A stretch of DNA of 64,000 bases from Pegoplata infirma (taxonomy: Eukaryota > Arthropoda > Insecta > Diptera > Anthomyiidae): NCBI GenBank assembly GCA_963921195.1, contig OY992537.1, forward strand, positions 32,223,911 to 32,287,910. The letters are read 5' to 3'. The notes beneath the pieces are model-generated. The model did no database searches and was not told where the DNA came from. It worked only from the letters and a program-made list of their open reading frames with translations. Both the position numbers and the translations under genes were made by a program. This document shows, piece after piece, positions 1-10,837 of this stretch. Positions within the stretch are counted from its first letter, which is position 1, and every line of letters begins with the position of its first letter.

Positions 1-1
1 T

Positions 2-670
2 TATTTTCTTATAGGTGATTTTAATTCGTGGAGCTCTATATGGGGTTCCCAAACAACAAATGATAGGGGTAAAATTGTAGAAGATTTAATTCATAATAAA
101 AATTTAGTTGTTTTAAACGATGGTTCAAGCACACACTTATCAACCCACAAATCTTTTACAAATGTTGACATTTCTTTATGTAGTGCCCAACTTTCACCAA
201 GAGTTTCATGGAAAACCATTAATTCTTTATACGGAAGTGATCATTTTCCCATAAATATTGAGATAGGATGCAGTTTTAATTGCAGCATATGGAAACCTAA
301 TTCTAACTTCAAAATCGCAAAAGCAGATTGGAATAAATTTGAACAAAAATGTATCGAACTAAACGATACAATAACGAAATCACAAAATATTAATGCTGAA
401 GCCGCAAAACTACATAGAATAATCCGCACTTCTGCCAATGCTGCTATACCTCAAACTATATCGATCATTCGTAAACACTCCGTCCCGTGGTGGAATACCA
501 ATTTACAAAACCTAAGAAACGACAAACAAATAAAGTGGCGGTTATTTACTCGATACAGATCAGATGATAATCTTCTTGCCTATAAAAGGGCAAATGCTTT
601 GTTTAAAAAAGCTACAAAAAAATCCAAATCGGAATCTTTCGAAAAATTTACCTCATCAATTAGTCCAAAT
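2..670 (+). pseudogene. Non-LTR retrotransposon ORF2, endonuclease part (5'-truncated by window edge)
   Basis: This is the C-terminal part of an apurinic-type endonuclease followed by the linker toward reverse transcriptase. The frame is open from base 2 and translates through GDFNSWSSIWG (about 14-46), the metal/DNA-binding GDFN box of this nuclease family. The catalytic SDHFPI box is at 236-253. After that comes a charged linker (VPWWNTNL, WRLFTRYRSDDNLLAYKRA) typical of Jockey/I-group elements. The frame runs straight into the inserted element at 671 and meets a stop at 671-673. The same protein resumes at 1192, so the stop belongs to the insertion. Group assignment (I or Jockey) is inference from motif style. 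The 5' half of ORF2 and any ORF1 lie outside the window. Confidence 0.85.
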
Positions 671-1191
671 TAGTGCCTACGGTCAGTACCGTAGTACCGG
701 GAATACCGGTATTCCCGGTTCTCGGTATTACCGGGAAATGGTACCGGTTTCCCGGTTCTTAATTCATTCCCGGTATTCCCGGGAAAACCGGTATTCCCGG
801 TTCCGGTTCTGACGGTATTCCCGGGACTACCGGTATGTATATTTTCTAAAAATTTGTACAATTAAAATTTTGTCTTTGCTTTTAACATAAAAAATACAAA
901 ACATGTGAAAAACACCCTTTCCATTTAATTTTTTTAATTTAAGAAAAAATTGTTACAAGATTTTTAAATAATTTTACAAACACAACTAAATATTACTGAA
1001 ATACTGATTGAATAGTGTAATTTAAATATTTTATGGTACAGTATTTTTTTTGGTTTTTGAGAACCGGTACCAGGATCAGAACCGGGAATACCGGTATTCC
1101 CGGGAATATATCTAGAACCGGGAAACCGGTTCCAGAACCGGGAATACCGGTATTCCCGGGAATACCGAGAACCGGGAAATGGGGGGCACTA
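671..1191. mobile_element. hAT-type palindromic MITE with CCGG-rich core
   Basis: This 521-bp insertion interrupts the retrotransposon frame. Its ends are TAGTGCC and GGCACTA, flanked by an exact 8-bp duplication GTCCAAAT (663-670 and 1192-1199). An 8-bp TSD with a TAGTG-type end fits the hAT superfamily. Both subterminal regions (about 690-830 and 1060-1180) are built of repeated self-complementary words such as GGGAATACCGGTATTCCC, separated by an AT-rich loop. No transposase is present, so it is non-autonomous. Short open frames across the core on both strands are by-products of the palindrome. Confidence 0.9.
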
Positions 1192-1373
1192 GTCCAAATT
1201 CAAATACAAAAAAGATATGGAATGATATAAAAACGCTAGTAGGTAACAAACCCTTCAACACTTTTCGATTTATAAAATAGGATCAAGATTTTTTAACATC
1301 ATCTACTGATATAGCTAACAATTTTGGCAAATATTGGTCAGATCTATCACTTGACCAACAATTTCACCCATCA
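1192..1373 (+). pseudogene. Non-LTR ORF2, linker between endonuclease and reverse transcriptase
   Basis: This continues the protein interrupted at 670. In frame it reads SPNSNTKKIWNDIKTLVG, then IANNFGKYWSDLSL, the usual spacer just before the reverse transcriptase of Jockey/I-group elements. An in-frame TAG at 1278-1280 shows the copy is dead independently of the insertions. The segment ends where the next element inserts (1374). Confidence 0.75.
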
Positions 1374-1975
1374 CACAGAAAAAAATATGGAGGAAACAAA
1401 TTTGAGTAATCACTTGTTTAATTTAAAAAAAAAAATTTGAGTAATTTTTTAATTGACGCAATTAAAAATTTACTCAAAAATTGAAAATAAAATTTGAGTA
1501 AATAATTTAATACAAATTTAATATTTTTTTTTATATATATTTTTTTTCTCTTGGTGTTTTGAATTCTCATTTAGTTTATTGTTTTTTGTATATGTATATG
1601 AAAGTTTGAAATCATCTTTATAAAATTTTACTTTGTCTTGAAGACATAAGTATATTTGGTAAAGTTTGTAAAATTAATTTTTTTGGAAAAAAAAAATTAG
1701 AAACTTTTTATACTTTAAAAAAAAATAATTTGATACATTTTGAGTAAATTTTTACTTGACACAATTAAAAAGTTACTTAAAAATATTAAAAAATTTTAAG
1801 TAAATATTTAATTGTGTGAATTAATAATTTACTCAAATTTTTTATTAAGCATTTAATAATTTTTTATTAAAAGTTTACTCAATACTATTAAATCGTGTAC
1901 TGGTGGAAAATTGAGTAATTTTTTACTCAATAGTATTAAAAATTTACTCAAATTTTTTTTTTATTTTTTTCTGTG
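1374..1975. mobile_element. MITE with CACAGAAAAAAAT ends and GAGTAA repeats
   Basis: This is about 600 bp of very AT-rich sequence between two parts of one retrotransposon frame. The ends are CACAGAAAAAAAT and its complement ATTTTTTTCTGTG. The interior alternates TTTGAGTAA and TTACTCAAA words, so much of it can pair with itself. The ends resemble the 29342-29818 element. The target duplication is unclear here (possibly CAT), so boundaries may be off by a few bases. Confidence 0.65.
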
Positions 1976-2418
1976 CATTTATCAGAAAAAAAAGAGAGCT
2001 ATTGAATCTTTCATACAATACTAATAGCCAAAAGATAACAGACAGGCATATTGAAAGCAAAATTAATCTTATTGAGCTAGAAAAAGTATTACAAAATGCA
2101 AAAGGCAAAACACCTGGATATGATAAGATCTCTTACCATATGTTAAAGAATCTTCCACCCTCTTTAAAAGACAGACTTATATCTCTTTACAACAACATTT
2201 TAGACTCTGGCATATGCCCCCAAAGCTGGAGAACTGCAATTATAATACCAATACAAAAACCTAATAAACCAGTTGAAGTTATAAGCAGTTACAGACCAAT
2301 ATCTTTGCTGCCATGTGTTGGCAAAGTATTTGAAAAAATAATAGCTCAAAGAATTATGTGGTATGCCTCAAAAAACTATCTTATTCACCCCAACCAAGTC
2401 GCTTTTAAGAAAAAACAA
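1976..2418 (+). pseudogene. Non-LTR reverse transcriptase, N-terminal half
   Basis: The frame begins inside RKKRELLNLSYN and covers early reverse-transcriptase blocks: the KTPGYDKI box (about 2107-2130), SYRPISLLP (about 2287-2313), then GKVFEKIIAQRI and HPNQVAF. No in-frame stop occurs until the insertion at 2419. The protein resumes in the same frame at 2569 (STLDALLHINH), so this is the same polypeptide. It would have acted in target-primed reverse transcription on chromatin. Confidence 0.85.
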
Positions 2419-2566
2419 TAGAGGTATTCAGAGTCTTGCTTGCCAGCCCGGGCACTGGTGGTAAAAGAGCACTTTTCAAAATTACTTTTCAAAATACATG
2501 TATTTTTTGAAAGAAGTACTCTTTTGCTACATTGCCAGGGGTGGCAACAAGACTCTGAATACCTCT
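2419..2566. mobile_element. 148-bp hairpin MITE (AGAGGTATTCAGAGTCTTG ends)
   Basis: A perfect 19-bp terminal inverted repeat AGAGGTATTCAGAGTCTTG lies at 2420-2438, with its complement ending at 2566. The interior is also self-complementary (AAAGAGCACTTTTCAAAA against TTGAAAGAAGTACTCTTTT), so the whole unit folds as one hairpin. It sits between codons CAA (2416-2418) and TCT (2569-2571) of the reverse transcriptase. That defines the empty site and leaves only AA as a possible duplication. Confidence 0.85.
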
Positions 2567-3753
2567 AATCTACTTTAGATGCTCTGTTACACATAAACCA
2601 CTTTATTTCACAAGCCATTTCTCATAAAAATCATGTCTCAATTCTCTCAACGGATTTTGCGAGAGCCTTCGATCGAGTTGGCATTCACATTATTCTGGAA
2701 GAACTTATTAAATGGAATGTTAGCAAAAAAATTTTCAACATAGTTAAATCTTTTTTAACGAATCGAAAATTTAGAGTTCGCATCAATAACACCTTATCAG
2801 AATTTTTTCCTCTTCATAACGACATACCCCAAGGATCTCCCCTTTCGGTAGTGTTATTTTTAATAGCCTTCAATGAAATTAGTAACATAGCAGCCAAATA
2901 TAAAATCATTAGTCACTCTTTATATGCGGACGACGCAATATTTTTTTCAAAAAATAATGACTCAGACAGAGAGAAAACAGCATTTTCTAATCTTCTTTCC
3001 GACATCAAAAAATGGTCTGAAGTATCTGGAGCAACACTTTCGCTTGAAAAATGCAAGATATTACATATTTGTAATAAAAGAATGTGCAGCCCACTAACAA
3101 TTAATTAAAACAACACAATTATTGATAACGTTTCTGAACTACGAATTTTAGGTGTCATCTTCGATGATAAATTTAACTTTAAACAGCACTGCCTCAAACT
3201 CAGAAAAGACCTTACACAACGCCTAAACATCATCAAATTTCTGGCATCCAAAAAGAGCTTTATACATTCTAACACTCTCTTAAATGTAACAAAAGCTATT
3301 ATACTCTCCAAAATTGACTATGGATTACCAATATATGGCCACTGCCCAAAACAACATCTAAGCTTGCTGAACGCACCCTACCAGGCATCAATCAGACGTG
3401 CGTTAGGCGCATTCCACACTACAAACTTAAAGAATTTACTAACGGAAGCAGGTTTTCCATCGATCTCAGAACGCATTTATTCAAATGACCATAAACTCAT
3501 TCCCAAATTGTTTATTTCTTACAACTCCAACTTGCACAAAAACTTAAAAAATACAAGCAAACTTAAAAGAATATGCAAGAAACAATCTCCTATTCACAGA
3601 TGTATACAACTCGCAACTTCAATTAACGACAAAAATGTGGCATGCAGTTTGAATTCGAGGTTAATAAAGTTGACAAAACTGCAAGCATAAAAATTATAGA
3701 TGATCAATTTCCCGAGAAATTGCAAAATTACTGTTCAAGCTTTTATATTAATT
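2567..3753 (+). pseudogene. Non-LTR reverse transcriptase, C-terminal half, 3'-truncated
   Basis: This resumes the frame of 1976-2418. Visible motifs are TDFARAFDRV (palm, first catalytic Asp, about 2650-2680), IPQGSPLS (about 2824-2847) and the catalytic YADD at 2923-2934. LRILGVIFDDKFNFKQH and SKIDYGLPIYG follow, both typical of the post-RT region of I/Jockey-type elements. An in-frame TAA at 3106-3108 and a frameshift near 3645-3655 (protein continuing as EVNKVDKTASIKIIDDQ) disable it. No RNase H domain or A-tail follows, so the 3' end is missing or decayed. Confidence 0.85.
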
Positions 3754-4409
3754 AATTTATTTTTTCTTTAGTGTCTAAAATAAAGGAACAAAAATCAAGA
3801 AACGTCAAATATATTGTATGCACTTTAAATTTTATGTGCTCAAATCAATATCTTGACTGCTAATTTACGCGAAAAATATTTTTTTGTCAATTTTTTATTT
3901 TTTTTCTTAATTTTGCGAAAGGGCACGGTTTAGAGTTATCACATTTGAGTGAAATTTTGTTCACGAAAGTTTTAGACCATGTGGCGCAATATTCCGACCC
4001 GACACGTTAAAAATCCAAAGTTGATATTTCGCTGCCACCCTAATAAACATAATGGGGCTCGCGAACTTTTTTTCAATGCGTTTTGAATGGGATGACATAT
4101 TAAATGGGGTTATTTTTTCCTGAAAAATTTTGTTTTAAAAAGAACACATATTTATACAGCAAAACATTATCATGATTCAATGGTTTAAGCAAGAGTTCAA
4201 ACATCGCAGACATTTAAAAAAAAAAAAAATCCTAAAAGCACAGCCAAACAAATAATCAAAATTTTAACCCCTTAAAAAACCCCAAAAAGCCCTAAAAGAA
4301 GCGGTTCGAACGACATTTTGGGTTCTAATTTAGTGCCTAAAATAATAAAATTCATTCTCCACAAAAAACAAATACTTTGTTTTAAGGAATCCTTTTACAT
4401 ATATTCGAA
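3754..4409. other. AT-rich intergenic stretch
   Basis: No gene is visible. It contains A/T homopolymers and a less AT-rich patch around 3915-4070, probably the remnant of another dispersed repeat. No ends or duplications could be fixed. Confidence 0.5.
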
Positions 4410-4976
4410 TTCGAACACGGATGGTCAGATCCAACTGTAACCTAAAATTGCAAATACCATAATTTTTTTTTTTTTTTGAATATGTATTTTGGATGTGTAA
4501 GAAACATTTAGCAACAAAAACCAAAGTCTTCGGTAGAACACTTTTTTGTAAAAATAGCGTTTAAATTGCAAAAAATAAAAAAAATCACTCTTCAAAATTC
4601 AAATATATGGACTTAGGTAGATTTTGACCTCCTGATTCCAAATCTGCTTTGAAAATTAAAAAAAAAAAAAATAGCCACAAAATGGGACATGATTTTATAT
4701 AAATTTAGCTCGTGATTCCAAATCCGCTGTCCAAATGCATTTTGTCGAGGAATATTTTTGGTCATACTTGTTTTTTAATATCTCTCAGAGTTTTTAAGAA
4801 AATTCGAATATTGTAGTTTTTTCCAATTCAATCGCGATTTTTACAAAAAGTGCTCGATCGAAGATTTTAGTTTTTGTGGCTAAATTATTCTTAGATATCC
4901 CAAATACATATTCAATACCAAAAATTATGGTATTCGCACTTTTATGTTAAAACTGTCTCGGAACACCCGTGTGACA
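4410..4976. repeat. Palindromic repeat with GATTCCAAATC core
   Basis: The arms at about 4411-4575 and 4806-4975 are diverged inverted copies. For example AATACCATAATTTTT and TGAATATGTATTT in the left arm reappear complemented in the right. The loop holds two direct copies of GATTCCAAATC (4636 and 4712). A palindrome carrying the same motif occurs at 10.8-11.3 kb, suggesting one family. No TSD was identified. Confidence 0.6.
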
Positions 4977-5872
4977 CAACTCCCCCCACCCCCCCCATAG
5001 TTCATTAAACAAAGCTAAATTTTCTACAACAGAAACACCCTCCTTCTATGCATTAAAAATTAGTATGATTCATTATAAATATTAATCCTTCACCTTAGTC
5101 ATACTTTAAATAATGAAATTTTACAAACAAAAAATTAAATATTCCACACTAACAATAAGAAGTACCCAAAAAATAATTTATGACCTCTTACATGATAATG
5201 AATCATACAAAGCCAAAAACCAAATTTTTTGCACAAAAATTGCATGCACTAATGTTTTTTTTTGTAAAGATATTCAAAAACTAAATTCACTGTAAAACAA
5301 GGGTTTGTTTCATGCAATTGCATGTTCATTTAGACCGTAAATAAAATCAATGATAAGCATAACTTAATTTAATTTACAAATTTTGTTTGAAAAAAATATA
5401 TTTGTAATTTAATAATGAAATTAAATACAACTAGCTAAACATGCCCTAACGAAACTTAAACCAAATATAAAATATAAATTTTCCATTCATTTAATTTAGA
5501 CAGCAACAAAATTAAAAAACAAAAAAAAACAGTTCTAACATAATTAAGGCAAGACCCTCCAAAAATGAAATACGTCAAACATGTTACCATAAACATAAAA
5601 AAAACAATACTAAAAAAATTCAGAATATTTAAGCAAAATTTTAGTCTTTTTTTTCTTTTCATATTGCATAAATTTAATTTGCACCCTCTGTTTAATAACA
5701 GTTTTGAACGTTTGTGAATGAACAATTTTAGATATTTTTTTTTTTTGGTTTAACACCTCCCAGAATGAAATTGTTTCTTTATTTCGAAAAACCATTATGT
5801 TAACGAAAAATCAACAATTTAGTTAGTGGTAGTAGAAATACACCATGGCCAATAATGTTTTTTTACCCGCAA
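4977..5872. other. AT-rich intergenic stretch
   Basis: It starts with a C-rich run (4982-4998), then plain AT-rich sequence. Open frames on both strands here are short, lysine/phenylalanine-rich and without recognisable domains. I regard them as chance frames. Confidence 0.5.
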
Positions 5873-6455
5873 CCAAAATTTGGAGGGTATATCCACTTTG
5901 ACATTCCGTAACGCATAGAAAATGGGTTACAATATTTATCAAAAATCGATTCTAAGACCATTTCGTGATGCCCGTCTGTCTGTGGAAAAGTCTTGATCCA
6001 GCTTAAAATAAAAGATATAGAGTACTGAAAGTTGACACGAACATGTTTTGTGGTCATAGGCTGGTTAAGTTCGAAAATTGGTAAAATCGGACCAGGTGAA
6101 AAAATGCCTGCGAATTTTGTACTCTTTCTCAAGTTATAATAATGTTTTGCTGAAGATATGAGTCGCGGACAACATTTAGTTCATATATTATTGGTCCATG
6201 ATGGTTTCTCAGACATTGTAGTTATATTTATCCATCCATCTGTCTGTGAAATGAAAGAAGCATTCCTACCAAAATAGCTGTAAGTTTGTTTAATGAGCAA
6301 AATCACAGCCGTCTATCTGTGGAATGTAAGATGCAGTCCAACCCAAAAGGGCTGTTAGAGCTGTTTATAGGCTGGTATAGTTCTTCAATGGACTAAATCG
6401 GACCAGGGGTTAGAAGAATCCATTTGAGGAACTATACCAATCTCTGAAGAACACC
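5873..6455 (-). mobile_element. DINE-like element fragment, subfamily C
   Basis: Read on the minus strand it ends with the DINE-like 3' segment (complement of GGAGGGTATATCCACTTTG). A short GTCTGTCTG patch and the ATCGATTCTAAGACC core follow. The flank AATGCCTGCGAATTTTGTAC recurs, sometimes changed, at 14.2, 14.36 and 17.2 kb. The assignment rests on the shared core, the GTCY tract and the terminal motif. It is decayed and probably composite. Confidence 0.55.
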
Positions 6456-6517
6456 AACGAAGACCCAGATGACCCAAAAATTTTACTCATTCAGTCTGCG
6501 CCCACTTTTCTGGTTAA

Positions 6518-6807
6518 AGCTAAGTACTCTGTTCAGTTTCACGGGAAAAAATCTGTCAAACTCCATATAAAAAAAAAAAAAAAAATTGGCAACGCGAGGA
6601 ATTAAGGGGAAATTGTTAAAAAAGATTTCACTCATTTTTATTATACAAGACAATTTAAATTGCCGTGAAAAAGTGACATTTCAGTTTTGTTATGATCGTT
6701 TCTTTCTTATCATTGTCAAAAGTTCTTGATTTTTAAATGTTATATTGCAATTTGAGGCGTTTACAGTTTAAGTGAAATTTTCACCGTAAGAAACAGAGTA
6801 CTTAGCT
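6518..6807. mobile_element. 290-bp MITE, PIF/Harbinger-like (TAA duplication)
   Basis: Terminal inverted repeats AGCTAAGTACTCTGTT lie inside a 3-bp duplication TAA (6515-6517 and 6808-6810). A TAA duplication and short inverted ends fit PIF/Harbinger-type MITEs. The interior holds a poly-A run and no coding sequence. Confidence 0.7.
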
Positions 6808-6837
6808 TAAGTGTTAAAATTGTATAACTTAAGTGTA

Positions 6838-8384
6838 AACAAGTAAGAAAGTTATAGTCGGTCAAGCCCGACCATATGATACCATACACCAGTGTTTTCC
6901 GGAAAATGGGTCCCAAGTCCAAACATGGACCGATTGGATCTGTCTTTTGTTAGATCTTTATGTAGTGTAGAAAACACAAACAGATCAAATATTAGTGGAA
7001 TTGGATTATTTTTTTGTCAATATACCGAATTAACTGAATATCGGTCGAAATTTTTATAAGGGGACTTAGTCCATAAATGGTCCAATTATATTCTGATTTG
7101 CTTATGTAACTTAAGTACACGTTTAACACCTAAAAATAAAATTTGTATTATATATTTTCATTTTTATGAATTTTGAGGGAATTATGTGAATATCGGGAGG
7201 GTGGCTTGTATGGGGATTACCAGAAGGACTGATCCGATTCCTTTGAAATTTGGAATGATGATTCATGCATACAAAATTAGGATACCTGCTAAATTTCAAA
7301 GCGATATCTATTATAATACGGTCATTAAGGTCATTTAGCCGAATCCAGAGGGGGCGTTTGTATGGAGGCTAGGTCTTAACTTGAACCGATGTTCTCCAAG
7401 GCGTACGGACATAGCGCCCAAGTGCATATCGCCCAATTTTAAAAAGTCATTCAACCCAAAAAAAAATTTGTGTTAGTTGTTGTTGCAAAATTTTTTGGAC
7501 GATATGGCCAATATTTTTGGGTATTTTAACAATTTTCTATAAATTAATATAAACTATCAAAAATGTCATATTACCCAAATATTAAAATGTTGAATTTATA
7601 AAATGTCATAGCACCCAAAAAAAAATCATAAAACTCACCAATATTGTTGTTTTAAGTCAATATTTTAAAGTTTTTATGTATAGACGGCCTTCGGCCGGGC
7701 TTAGGGACTACAAAATCCATGCATTAAACCCACCCTCTCCGCAAACTAAAGTTTTCTAGTTTAGCAGGCCTTTACGCTATCAAATTTATTATGCCTCAAA
7801 AAGGCCTGATAACCAAATTAGCTTTGGTTTGCAGAGAGGGTGGGTTTAATACATGGAGTATGTAATCCCTAAGCCCGGCCAAAGGCCGGCTACGCAGAAA
7901 ACCTTTATTACAAAAAAAAAAACAAATCATAGAAGTTGTAATTTCGACATTTCGCCCAAAAAAAATATTTTGGATTTTTTTACAATATTGTTTTGGGAGA
8001 AATAACATTTTTAGACCTATCATTTTGGGCTATATGTCGCAGCTTGGGCGATATGACATTTACGGTTTTGGGCGATAAGACCTTGGGCGCTATGTCCGTA
8101 CGCCGTTCTCCAATTAGGCATCGTTCTTGGGCCAAAAGATGCTTAAGTTTAAAATTTCAAGTCAATTGATTAAAAATTGCGACCTGTATCGTGCTTAAAC
8201 CGATAGATGGACAGACGAACGGACGGACAGACGGACGGACGGACATCGCTAAATTGACTCAAAAAGTAATTCTGAGTCGATCGGTATACTTGAAGGTATG
8301 TCTGGGACCAATATTTCGGGTAGTTACAAACATCAGCACAAACTCAATATAACCTGTACCACATAGTGGTGTAGGGTATAAAAA
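6838..8384 (+). mobile_element. DINE-1-like element (subfamily A), copy 1
   Basis: The 5' end carries a short palindrome, GTCGGTCAAGCCCGACC (about 6858). The 3' part carries a (GACG)n tract (8210-8245, complement of GTCY) next to CATCGCTAAATTGACTC. It finishes with a hairpin, CCTGTACCAC-ATA-GTGGTGTAGGGTATA, near 8350-8380. These are the hallmarks of fly DINE-1/INE-1 (Helentron-derived) elements. A 705-bp element is inserted at 7400-8104. The second copy is at 37170-38789. There is no coding capacity. Confidence 0.75.
7400..8104. mobile_element. 705-bp TIR element with 9-bp duplication, copy 1
   Basis: The first 23 bases (starting GGCGTACGGACATAGCGCCC) are exactly complemented at the right end. 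The flanks carry a perfect 9-bp duplication GTTCTCCAA (7391-7399 and 8105-8113). Repeats of GGGCGATA/TATCGCCC extend inward. A second nested inverted repeat (about 7683-7742 against 7835-7895, with GGCCGGGCTTAGGG and TTTAATGCATGG-like words) forms an inner hairpin. A TSD of 8-9 bp suggests a Mutator-like relative, without proof. No transposase is present. A sister copy is at 47588-48289. Confidence 0.85.
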
Positions 8385-9344
8385 GTGTTTTCACATTTTG
8401 CAAGGAATAAAAGATACGGCACAGATATAAACACTCTTACATGCTTTTTGTATTCTTGTTAAACAAATGGAACATTTTTATGTCGGCAGAAGTTCAGACT
8501 TGGTCAAAGGTAATTTTGGTTACAAAAAAAAATTTTAAATATTTTGTTGATAAAAAAATATTGATGAAATAAATAAAATGTTGATGAAAAAGGCTGTTCA
8601 TGAAAAAAAAAAAATGGCTGTATGCCAAATCGCCCAAAGAAAAATCGCCCAAAAAAGAAAATTAAAATTCGCCCAAAAATTTTTCAAACAAATTTGGGCA
8701 ATATGAAAAGTTACCCAAAATTATTGGACAAATTTTTGTTTTTTTTAGGTGTACCCTCTTAATAAGGCTCTTATGACCCCGGTACAATATCTTACTAGAT
8801 ATCTGCAACATATTGCTATTTAAGAAAATTTAAATCTTTTAAAACTTGAATACTTGGAAATGGTGTATTAATGATAGCAAAATAAATGGTTTATTTTTTA
8901 AATGTGGGGTGTAAGTTCTCTTTGTCTTTCCACACGTTTGTTGGCTTCTTGTTTTTAGTCTTTTTTAATTAGTCATTTTTATACATACAGTGAAGTATGG
9001 ATATAATGTCCGCTGCTTGACCAAACTAGTTCATCGTTAAGTTTTATATATTTTAAGTGTAATTTGGCAATAAAAACTGCCAACGGACGGTTTTAGAAGT
9101 AACACAGCAAAACCTTAGATACGGTAATGTCTAAAGTAATATATTACCATGTAATATAACACTCAAAACAAAACTTCAGTTCAATCAGCAGAAAAATTTT
9201 GCTGAATATACCCCCATTTAGAGCCACATAAGAAATCTGCTGAGTTTACAAGACACAGTTTGCAAAAATTTCTGTGTGGATTAAAAATCTGCTGATTACA
9301 GAAGAAAAATTGCTAATTTCAGGTAAATTGTCTGAACATTTTAA
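8385..9344. other. Non-coding stretch with repeat debris
   Basis: No gene is seen. About 8620-8740 carries repeated TCGCCCAAA words similar to the 705-bp element's ends. About 9180-9340 carries CAGCAGAAAAAT-type words that recur at 23.5 and 39.0-39.7 kb. Confidence 0.5.
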
Positions 9345-10040
9345 ATATATTTTTTTAACATGATAATGTTTTAAGGCTGGTGTCTAATTTTAAAAAAGTT
9401 GCACGACGCCACCTCAGTTTGACTAAATAAGCTAACAATTGAACAGTTCATGTGAATAAGGACGGATAGACCATTTGTATAATTTTACAAATGAAGATAA
9501 AAACGCAGAAAACGGTTAAAAATTAATATTTTTTTCAACATTTTTGCATAATGCATTAACTCAATAATGCAAAAAAAGTTAACAAAAATATTAGTTTTTA
9601 ACCGATTACTGCGTTTTTATTGTCATTTGTAAAATAATACAAATGGTCTATTCGTCCTTATTCGCATGAACTGTTCAATTAACAAAAAAGAAAACAAGAA
9701 TTACTATTTTCATTTTCTTAAAACCAAAAGTTTTAATAACTTCGGTTTGTAACTTGGATAATAATTCACCTCGTGGTGAGTAAACCCGTTTTTCACCAGC
9801 TGGTGAATAAAAAGTAACATAATTATTTTTCACCAAAAAACAATTTTTTCATCAAATCTTTTCTTTTTTTTTCATCAATTTTTTTCCATCAATTTTTTTT
9901 TTTCCAACAATTTGTTTTTTCATTAAACTTTTTTCATAATTTTTTTTTTTTATCAAATTTTTTTTTTTCTCTCAAAATTTTTTTTGTTATAAACTTTTTT
10001 TTTCATTAATTTTTTTTTCATAATTTTTTTTTTCATCAAT
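9345..10040 (+). repeat. Dispersed repeat F (CACCAGCTGGTG) with T-rich tail, copy 1
   Basis: It is recognised because it reappears inverted at 18281-19075. Shared landmarks are ACATGATAATGTTTT, GCCACCTCAGTTTGACT, AATTCACCTCGTGGTG and the palindrome CACCAGCTGGTGAATAAA. It ends in a 200-bp tract of poly-T broken by CATCAA words (9830-10040). A hairpin MITE is nested at 9441-9676. The family is unclassified. Confidence 0.65.
9441..9676. mobile_element. 236-bp palindromic MITE in repeat F
   Basis: The ends GAACAGTTCATG are complemented. Arms of about 85 bp share GAATAAGGACG, ACCATTTGTAT and TAAAAACGCAG. The uninterrupted sister repeat near 18975 provides the empty site and shows AATT (9437-9440 and 9677-9680) as the duplicated target. 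A lone half of the same element occurs at 36890-36990. Confidence 0.75.
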
Positions 10041-10734
10041 CCCAGCAAAACTTAGATTACCAAATAAGGTATAAAATAAGGCATAGGATCTCTTATTTTA
10101 TACATTGCAGCATTGATGATTTTAACAGGCGATGAGACTCAAAGTAATGCATATACATTATCACAAAGAATACCAGTAAGGTATAAAATAAGTCATAAAT
10201 TTATAACGAAGAATACGAGTAAGGTATAAAATATAGCATACCAGAACATAATATATAAGGTGTTACGAGTAGTGAAAACGTAATTTTGTATTAAATTTAC
10301 TCACGTGATTGTAAGCGAGATAAAATATACTCCTGAGTGAGTGTGTGTCATTAAAAAATTCCTGTCGTGAGCCCATCTCTAGTTTAAACTTGTGCATTTT
10401 TTTTATAAAATATTTTTTTTTTTATGTTATTGTAATGCATTATGCATCCAATTATAAATAATGCATTATTTCAAACTTTGAAATAATACATAATGTAACC
10501 AAATATAAGTCATCCATGATTTAATGTTTAGAAATAATAAATATGAAATACATTTTTTCCAATAATCATGCATTACGTAGCAAATTATTAGTAATGCATT
10601 ATTTTTCATTTTAAAATAATACGTTGTGGAACAAATGTTTGGTAAGACATCATAAAATAATGCTACAAATAAGTTATATACATTACGTGGTAATGTGTTA
10701 TATAATCACCACCCATTACCAAAGTTTTGCTGGG
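10041..10734 (+). mobile_element. CCCAGCAAAACTT MITE, copy 1
   Basis: This is a 694-bp element with ends CCCAGCAAAACTT and AAGTTTTGCTGGG, flanked by AT on both sides. The interior holds many TAATGCATTA/ATAATGCATTAT words and a conserved segment GAGCCCATCTCTAGTTTAAACTT. There is no coding sequence. Four copies occur in the window (also 12927, 26943 and 53986). Their flanking dinucleotides differ (AT, CT, TA, TA), so the TSD is 2 bp but not fixed as TA. Confidence 0.85.
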
Positions 10735-10837
10735 ATTACACAGCTTAACATGAAAATGCGTATTGGATTCTGGTAAGTGGTTTAGGTAGTGTTTGTAGCG
10801 CTGATTCCAAATCTGCGACCCAAATATATCTATCACA

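Noticed and set aside
3769..4340. TAGTGTCTAAAATAA at 3769 and TAGTGCCTAAAATAATAA at 4331 as paired transposon ends
   Set aside because: They are in direct, not inverted, orientation and no complementary GGCACTA end or duplication was found.
5456..5795. Minus-strand 89- and 61-codon hydrophobic/lysine-rich frames
   Set aside because: Overlapping, strongly AT-biased and without domains or start context. Expected by chance in this composition.
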